A DNA stretch of 64,000 bases from WTJY01 sp045105475 (lineage in GTDB: Bacteria; Chloroflexota; Anaerolineae; Promineifilales; Promineifilaceae), in the NCBI GenBank assembly GCA_045105475.1, contig JBGCDP010000059.1:1-64000 (forward strand), in the 5' to 3' direction. Of the stretch, positions 58,980-64,000 are shown piece after piece; position 1 is the first letter of the stretch; each line of letters starts with the position of its first letter. Under the pieces are notes generated by a model, which worked only from the letters and a program-made list of their open reading frames with translations, was not told the DNA's origin and did no database searches. The translations under genes and the position numbers were made by a program.

Positions 58980-60725
58980 ATGAACCAAAACATTTTAGTC
59001 TCCCAAATATTTATTAACGGATTGGTCCATGCGGGGCTGACCGACGTTGTGATTTGCCCCGGTTCACGCTCCACGCCGCTGACGCTGGTGTTTGAAGCAC
59101 ATGAAGAAGTTCAAACACATTTGTGCCTCGATGAACGCAGTGGGGCATTTTTAGCGCTAGGCTTGGCGATGAAATCCGGCCGAGCGGTTGCCATCGTATG
59201 CACGAGCGGAACTGCGGCTGCTAACTTTTATCCAGCGATTATCGAAGCCAATATGTCACAGGTGCCGCTAATTGTGATGACGGCCGACCGGCCGCCGGAG
59301 CTACGCCATAGTGGTGCGAATCAAACCATCGACCAAGTCAAAATGTACGGTGACCATGTATTATGGGCCGTTGATATGGCTTTGCCTGAGCAAAACATGC
59401 CAGATGTGGCGTTACGTAATGTGATGACAACGGCCGGACGCGCTTATGCCACTGCCACTGGATGCCGCAAGGGCGCTGTACATGTTAACTTTCCATTTCG
59501 GAAACCACTTGAGCCTTCGGCTGGCGATCAGTTATCCATAAACAGTGATCAGTTGGTTGGCTCTACCAATCACTGGTCACCAATCATTGGACACTTAAAT
59601 AGCTTGCAAGAAAATCAATTAGGCCAATGGTTCTCACGCTATGAGCGCGGCATTATTGTGTGCGGGCCTAATTGCCCTGAGGGTGAATTTGCTGCCACCG
59701 TAGGCGCATTTGCTCTGCAATCAGGTTATCCACTATTTGCTGACCCCCTTTCAGGAGTGCGGTTTGGAACTGAGAAGTCGGCCCTGATTGTCGGCGGGTA
59801 TGAGTCTGGTTTAGCTGGTGGTCGAAAGCCGGAATGGGATGCACCTGAAATTGTGATTCGCTTTGGAGCTGTCCCAACCTCAAAGTGGCTGAACGAATAT
59901 TTGAACAGCATCGACCCGGCGGTACGGCTGCATGTGCGTTCGAATGGCGTTTGGGCCGATGACAGCCATCTGACCAGTGATTTTTGGCAGATTGATGAGG
60001 TGGCTTTTTGCGTAACGGCGGGCAACATCGCTCGGAACTTTTCGTGGGAACGACGCAAGGTACCGCCCGGTTTGGCCTGGCAACGCTCTGTTATGGAATG
60101 GGAGCAGGCAGTTCAGAGGCAACTGTCTAAAGGGTTGCAAGCGGCCGATTTTGATGCTGGCTACTTGTTTGATTTTCTGGAAAGTGAGACGCTGCCAGAG
60201 TGTAACCTTGTGATTGGGAATAGTTTGCCCGTACGCCATTTGGACGCATTCGGCCGACCCTCCGCTAAAAAAATTCATGTTTTTGGCAATCGGGGCGCCA
60301 GCGGCATCGACGGTGTTGTTTCAACCGCCTGCGGTATAGCGTTGGCTGATCCTGATACACCGACATTTTTGATTATCGGGGATGTATCGTTTTACCATGA
60401 TATGAACGGGCTACTCATGGCACGCGAGCTGCCAAATCTGACGATAATTTTGTTTAACAACAACAGCGGAAGTATTTTCCGTAGGTTGCCCGTTTCAAAG
60501 TTTGGAGAACCATTTGAGAAGCTGTTTCTGACGGCACATGATCTTGATTTTTCTCATACGGCCCAACTCTATAGCTTGGAGCATGAACGCTTTACAGATA
60601 GGTCCGCTTTTGCTGCTGGGGTCCAGCGCGCGTTGCAAAACGATAAGCCTTATCTGTTGGAGATTATCACAGACGGTGCGGCCGATGAAGAGGCCCGCCG
60701 GGCGTTGGTTGCTAGTTTAGACTAA
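58980..60725 (+). CDS. menD: MenD, SEPHCHC synthase
   Basis: A thiamine-diphosphate enzyme that condenses isochorismate with 2-oxoglutarate in menaquinone synthesis. The 581-residue protein has the PYR domain first (DVVICPGSRSTPL, DERSGAFLALGLA with the catalytic Glu, TSGTAAANFYPAI, TADRPPELR), a middle domain, and the C-terminal PP domain (GNRGASGIDGVVSTACGIA, GDVSFYHDMNGLL with the GD, NNNSGSIFRRLP). Between PYR and middle domains, at residues ~183-203, the DNA is a heptad repeat (59527-59589) read through in frame. This segment is rich in Ser, Asn, Gln and His and probably forms a longer interdomain loop. Confidence 0.94.
   Translation: MNQNILVSQIFINGLVHAGLTDVVICPGSRSTPLTLVFEAHEEVQTHLCLDERSGAFLALGLAMKSGRAVAIVCTSGTAAANFYPAIIEANMSQVPLIVMTADRPPELRHSGANQTIDQVKMYGDHVLWAVDMALPEQNMPDVALRNVMTTAGRAYATATGCRKGAVHVNFPFRKPLEPSAGDQLSINSDQLVGSTNHWSPIIGHLNSLQENQLGQWFSRYERGIIVCGPNCPEGEFAATVGAFALQSGYPLFADPLSGVRFGTEKSALIVGGYESGLAGGRKPEWDAPEIVIRFGAVPTSKWLNEYLNSIDPAVRLHVRSNGVWADDSHLTSDFWQIDEVAFCVTAGNIARNFSWERRKVPPGLAWQRSVMEWEQAVQRQLSKGLQAADFDAGYLFDFLESETLPECNLVIGNSLPVRHLDAFGRPSAKKIHVFGNRGASGIDGVVSTACGIALADPDTPTFLIIGDVSFYHDMNGLLMARELPNLTIILFNNNSGSIFRRLPVSKFGEPFEKLFLTAHDLDFSHTAQLYSLEHERFTDRSAFAAGVQRALQNDKPYLLEIITDGAADEEARRALVASLD
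59527..59589. repeat. Heptad-dyad repeat translated inside menD
   Basis: Nine 7-mers in register, for example ATCAGTT at 59527 and again at 59548, ATCACTG (59569), GTCACCA (59576) and ATCATTG (59583). CAGTGAT (59543-59549) is exactly complementary to ATCACTG (59569-59575), and TTGG/CCAA pair inside. 63 bases are a multiple of 3, so the frame is kept. Its layout is that of the intergenic elements. Confidence 0.7.
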
Positions 60726-60780
60726 AAACTTTTCTGTAAAAACCTAGCCTAATCGCACTGGGTTAGGTAGCATTCTATCT

Positions 60781-61143
60781 ATGGCAATTGCAACATGGAC
60801 ATTAGCAGTTTTACTGGGGTTCTTTTTTCCGGTGACAGGGATGGCAAAGATTCTTGGACAACCGAAAAAATTGTTCAAAGAACAAAAAAAGCTGTATTTT
60901 GATAAATACGGTATTGATCGCAAGGGAATCCGCTCGATTGGATTTGCAGAACTGATGGCGGGACTGTCTGTTTGGTTTTGGGTGCCGTACCCGATGGTTG
61001 CCCGAACTGGGGCGGTCGCTTTGGTTCTCATTACCGCTGGCGCGATATTTTTTCACTATGTATATGATGAAGAACCAGCTGCCCAACCGGCCATTTTGAT
61101 GTGCATTCTCTCAATCGCATTTTTGGTGAGCAGCGTTTATTAG
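60781..61143 (+). CDS. DoxX-like small membrane protein
   Basis: A 120-residue protein with four hydrophobic helices. The first ends in FFPVTGMAKILGQ, followed by a basic loop and GFAELMAGLSVWFWVPYP, the arrangement of the DoxX-like family, whose members are associated with oxidoreductases and thiol stress. The biochemical role is not established. It ends 6 bases before the convergent DUF1501 gene. A small imperfect inverted repeat (CCTAA/TTAGG) lies between menD and its ATG. Confidence 0.7.
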   Translation: MAIATWTLAVLLGFFFPVTGMAKILGQPKKLFKEQKKLYFDKYGIDRKGIRSIGFAELMAGLSVWFWVPYPMVARTGAVALVLITAGAIFFHYVYDEEPAAQPAILMCILSIAFLVSSVY

Positions 61144-61149
61144 CCTGTT

Positions 61150-62706
61150 TTAGCTGACCGGCAAAAACATAAGATTGGGTTCTGAAGATGAGATGGGGTC
61201 ATTAAACCGGACAAGGTTGGGGAAAATCGTGTCCATCTCGCTTGCTTGCACGCCAAACCAGCGGGCCATCACACTTGCATATTGATCGACGGCAATCGAT
61301 GGAATCCAACGGCCGCGTAGCTTATGTGCATCAATTGAGCCTGGCTGATCGCCTGTTTTTAGCGATGGAAAGTGTCCATAAATATCGCCACCGGCTACAG
61401 GGCCACCCATCACAATTTGGTGACCGGCCCAAGCATGGTCGGTTCCTGTAGCGTTTGGGCTAAATGTGCGAGCAAAGTCAGACGCTGTAAATGCCACTGT
61501 TTTGTCCCAATCTCCGGCCGCAACCAAAGCATCTTTAAACGCTTTTAGCGAAGTTGAAAGTTCACCCATCAGCTCAGAATGTGATTCGAGCTGATTCGCA
61601 TGGGTGTCGTACCCACCAACCTGCACGAAGAAAATTTGACGCCGATTGCCTAGCGCAGAGCGGCCGGTGATGAGCTTCGCCACCATTTTGAGCTGGTCGC
61701 CTAGACTCGTGGTTGCATCTGCAAAGATCGTGTCAAAATCGACCCCACTCCCATCTGCCGCTGAGATCGAGCCACCGACAGCATCTTCCACATTACGAGC
61801 TGAGACTAGCGTTTGCGCATATTCATTCTCTAGAAGATTGTCATTTGTCAATTGCATGAGCGTTTCAACCATTTTTAAGCGAGACCCTGAGGTATTGTCC
61901 TTATAGGTCGGGTTCGCAAAGGTACTGCCTGACTCATATGCATTTGAATAGTTGCTACCGAAACCGGAAAGTGAGCGTGCCCCACCCGATGTAAGGGCAA
62001 AGGCGGCCGTTTCTGGCTGCATCCCTTTTTGAAACGTATTAATCCCAGCCAAAGAGATCGACATAGATACTTTTGATTCACTGCCGTTGTAACCAGCATT
62101 CATCAGATCCGCCATACGGCCTCCCCAGCCAACGGCGCCCGGCTGATCTGCGATAGACGTTTGCCACTGCATCTGTTGCGCATCGTGCGCAAAGAGGCGG
62201 GGTGGGGCTGGCACTAACTTATTGATGTAATCATCTCGTGTGGGGATCGGGTAAAGCAATGATCCTACATTGCAAACAAAGGCGAGGTCGCCACCGTTAA
62301 ACATTTGGGCCAACTCTGGGGTAGAAGGATGAATGCCCAATGGAGAGGTGCCGCTTGAGTAATACTTTTTAAAAGCGTTGGTATTGGCAGGCACGTTCAA
62401 AGGATGTAACCCATCCGCATCTGATAACCCCAAGTGAACTCGGCCAGCTTCATAATCGGCTCGAATTGGGTTAGAACCGGAGTCGCCCATCGGTACGATG
62501 AGGTTGTTGGAGTCATTGCCGCCCGCCAGAAATACGCACACGAGGGCTTTATAATCATCTGCGAAGATGTTGCTGCTGGTTACGGCCGCATTGGTGAGCC
62601 GTAGAAATGCCATTGTATTCACGACACTTGTTAGCTCTAGCGCGGCACAGGCTGACTGGCGGATAAATTCTCGTCGACTGATTCCATGTTCGTCTTTTTT
62701 AATCAT
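61150..62706 (-). CDS. DUF1501 family protein, Tat-exported
   Basis: A 518-residue protein with a twin-arginine signal (SRREFIRQSACAALELTSVV). It has the alkaline-phosphatase-like DUF1501 features: VCVFLAGGNDSNNLIVPM, ELAQMFNGGDLAFVCNVGSL, HDAQQMQWQTS, FVQVGGYDTHANQ, VAFTASDFARTFSPNATGTDHAWAGHQIVMGGPVAGG with the His/Asp cluster. DUF1501 proteins are exported, often metal-binding and of unknown substrate, and nearly always stand with DUF1800. It follows the DUF1800 gene by 18 bases and is in the same operon. Confidence 0.9.
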   Translation of the reverse strand: MIKKDEHGISRREFIRQSACAALELTSVVNTMAFLRLTNAAVTSSNIFADDYKALVCVFLAGGNDSNNLIVPMGDSGSNPIRADYEAGRVHLGLSDADGLHPLNVPANTNAFKKYYSSGTSPLGIHPSTPELAQMFNGGDLAFVCNVGSLLYPIPTRDDYINKLVPAPPRLFAHDAQQMQWQTSIADQPGAVGWGGRMADLMNAGYNGSESKVSMSISLAGINTFQKGMQPETAAFALTSGGARSLSGFGSNYSNAYESGSTFANPTYKDNTSGSRLKMVETLMQLTNDNLLENEYAQTLVSARNVEDAVGGSISAADGSGVDFDTIFADATTSLGDQLKMVAKLITGRSALGNRRQIFFVQVGGYDTHANQLESHSELMGELSTSLKAFKDALVAAGDWDKTVAFTASDFARTFSPNATGTDHAWAGHQIVMGGPVAGGDIYGHFPSLKTGDQPGSIDAHKLRGRWIPSIAVDQYASVMARWFGVQASEMDTIFPNLVRFNDPISSSEPNLMFLPVS

Positions 62707-62724
62707 CTTTTTTTCTCCCTCTTT

Positions 62725-64000
62725 TTATTTTTGAACGACACACTGCGGTGCGGTAAACAGGACCAATACAATTTCACGCAGTCGATTGTCACGCGCTTTG
62801 ATCGCTCTTTCTTCAGTTTTGCCATCATCGCTTGCATGGGTTCCTGAGATCCCTTCAATGATGATTTCTCTCGGATCAGTTGCCCCGTTGCCCGTCGCTC
62901 TGGCATTGAGCCAGCCATCACAAATGAGCAAGTCATAGGCATCGATGACGGCCGCAGTTGCTTCGCGAACCGCGAGGTCATCATCAAATGACGTATCGAG
63001 TTCAGATATGGTGTTGTCATTGTTGGTGTCCATCACGCTCATGTAAGCATCTAGCCCAATTTGGGGGTCGACAAACAGCGGCCGTGGTTTGTCCCCTTGG
63101 TATTTAGCCGGATATCCGGTTGACCCTTTGTTGACGCCGTTGGCAAAGACAAACGCATTGATCGAATTGTAGAAATTGATAACCGTTGATTCGTTCATGT
63201 GGCCCATCTCTGGGGTGACATTTCCGGCCGCCGCAACTGGCCCGGCCGGAGCAAAGTCCGGCATAAACCAATTGAACACATTGGGGGCTGTAAGTGGTGC
63301 TTGACCAAATGATGAACTATTGCTCCCAACTTGGCTTTGGTTGAGAAACAATCGTTTGGCATCCGCCTCATAGAGGTTTAGCTCATTTGCCGGTAGCCCA
63401 TGAGCGACCAGTCCAGAAATTGGGAATTCAGCTTCGTTAGCGTATTCAGCATTCATTAAGCGGAACATTCCCATCATTCGAATCAATGGCTCTTGAACGC
63501 GACCAGAACCGATTTCTTCCGCTTTGGCTAGATTCCGTGCTTCTGGGTCGAGCAAGATCGCTTTAATCGTTTCACCTAGATTCCCGTTTGTTTCGGTGAA
63601 TTTGCTGCTGACTCGGTACACATACCCGGCCGAAGGATTAGAGGTGACAAACCGCTGGATAAGCCGATAGCTGATAAACGGTGCGGTATTGGGATGGGTG
63701 CTTAAAATACCCATGATTTGAGCCAAATCTTGCTCACCCGTTTGCCCGGCCGGAAATGTTGCGCCGAGTATCGTTTTTTCACCTTCATCTCGAACTTTGA
63801 CATACCGTCTGTTGTCGGGCTCATACCCGTTGTCTAAAAAGACCGTCATCGGCTCAGCCATATATGGGTGATAAATGGCCGCACGATCAACACCCCGGTC
63901 GTTAAATTCTGTGTTGGGCACCGAACCCGGCTGATACCCATCATTCAGAGCGGTGACACCATATGACCAGCCGGTAAAGACACGAGCTAATTCTGTAATG
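62725..64000 (-). CDS. DUF1800 family protein (5' end outside the window)
   Basis: The C-terminal 424 or so residues of a DUF1800 protein. The frame is open to the window edge, where ITELARVFTGWS is typical of the family, so the GTG near 63921 is internal. Further family motifs are HPYMAEPMTVFLD, ILSTHPNTAPFISYRLIQRFVTSNPSAGYV, RVQEPLIRMMGMFR and NWFMPDF. A calcium-loop-like DTNNDNTISELD lies in the C-terminal third. DUF1800/DUF1501 pairs are exported proteins of unknown function common in Planctomycetota, Chloroflexota and others. The N-terminus and signal are not visible here. Confidence 0.9.
   Translation of the reverse strand, partial: ITELARVFTGWSYGVTALNDGYQPGSVPNTEFNDRGVDRAAIYHPYMAEPMTVFLDNGYEPDNRRYVKVRDEGEKTILGATFPAGQTGEQDLAQIMGILSTHPNTAPFISYRLIQRFVTSNPSAGYVYRVSSKFTETNGNLGETIKAILLDPEARNLAKAEEIGSGRVQEPLIRMMGMFRLMNAEYANEAEFPISGLVAHGLPANELNLYEADAKRLFLNQSQVGSNSSSFGQAPLTAPNVFNWFMPDFAPAGPVAAAGNVTPEMGHMNESTVINFYNSINAFVFANGVNKGSTGYPAKYQGDKPRPLFVDPQIGLDAYMSVMDTNNDNTISELDTSFDDDLAVREATAAVIDAYDLLICDGWLNARATGNGATDPREIIIEGISGTHASDDGKTEERAIKARDNRLREIVLVLFTAPQCVVQK

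Noticed and set aside
61242..61451. Short open frame on the + strand within the DUF1501 gene
   Set aside because: It is antisense to the conserved DUF1501 C-terminus with no independent coding signal.
63919..63921. GTG as the start of the DUF1800 gene
   Set aside because: The frame continues upstream to the window edge and encodes the family segment ITELARVFTGWS, so this codon is internal and the gene is partial.

Overview
The window looks like a chromosomal stretch of a Chloroflexota bacterium (Anaerolineae/Caldilineae-like), probably from an environmental genome. The pointers are a division and cell-wall cluster encoding a peptidoglycan precursor pathway, an Agl23-type membrane protein fused to an NHL propeller (a family known from Chloroflexota and archaea), a DUF1501/DUF1800 pair, and many very large VWA, FHA, propeller and Ser/Thr-signalling proteins. 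The taxonomic call is an inference from gene content. Base composition appears roughly balanced. I saw no rRNA, tRNA, CRISPR array, transposase or phage gene.

Layout. 1-10.9 kb is a dcw cluster on the + strand: murD (3' end), ftsW, murG, a CvpA-like gene, murC, a 41-residue Lys-rich microprotein, murB, ddl, ftsQ, ftsA and ftsZ, closed by a strong terminator. 10.9-13.7 kb (minus strand) holds a hypothetical protein, an orphan sensor kinase and a TauE/SafE transporter. 13.7-21.3 kb carries an Lgt-like protein, era, a Tat-exported coiled-coil protein, a PP2C phosphatase, gmk with an apparently leaderless promoter, a glutathionyl-hydroquinone-reductase-like protein and a D-2-hydroxyacid dehydrogenase. 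21.3-27.1 kb is a sugar region: an EamA transporter, then lacI plus an FAH-family enzyme diverging from xylA and xylB, with two palindromic operators in the shared promoter region. 27.2-35.9 kb has a PPOX-family protein, a VWA-FHA membrane protein beside a degenerate UvrD-like ATPase, a CheY-like regulator with a hybrid histidine kinase, and a DUF697 GTPase. 36-41.7 kb encodes two giant membrane glycosyltransferase-like proteins. 41.8-48.3 kb is mixed: a response regulator, nei, an aminotransferase class V enzyme, a hypothetical protein, an exported metalloprotease and an M20 peptidase. 48.7-54.5 kb is an envelope-signalling operon: a pseudokinase with a propeller, a NodB-type lipoprotein, a calpain-like protease and a small anchored protein. 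54.5-56.7 kb (minus) has a PIG-L deacetylase, a HAD hydrolase and a four-EF-hand protein. 56.8-60.7 kb is tetR-menF-menD (menaquinone). 60.8-64 kb is a DoxX-like protein and the DUF1501/DUF1800 pair running off the edge.

Two genome-scale patterns stand out more than any single gene. First, the palindrome CGGCCG is hugely over-represented in all reading frames (14 copies in the first 2.8 kb), like the HIP1 palindrome of cyanobacteria. Second, short gaps between co-directional genes are filled by degenerate arrays of 7-bp units that keep their register and form dyads, so that each array folds into a hairpin ending a few bases before the next start codon. One such array lies inside menD and is translated as part of the protein. 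I propose this heptad-dyad family as the most likely undescribed element in the window.
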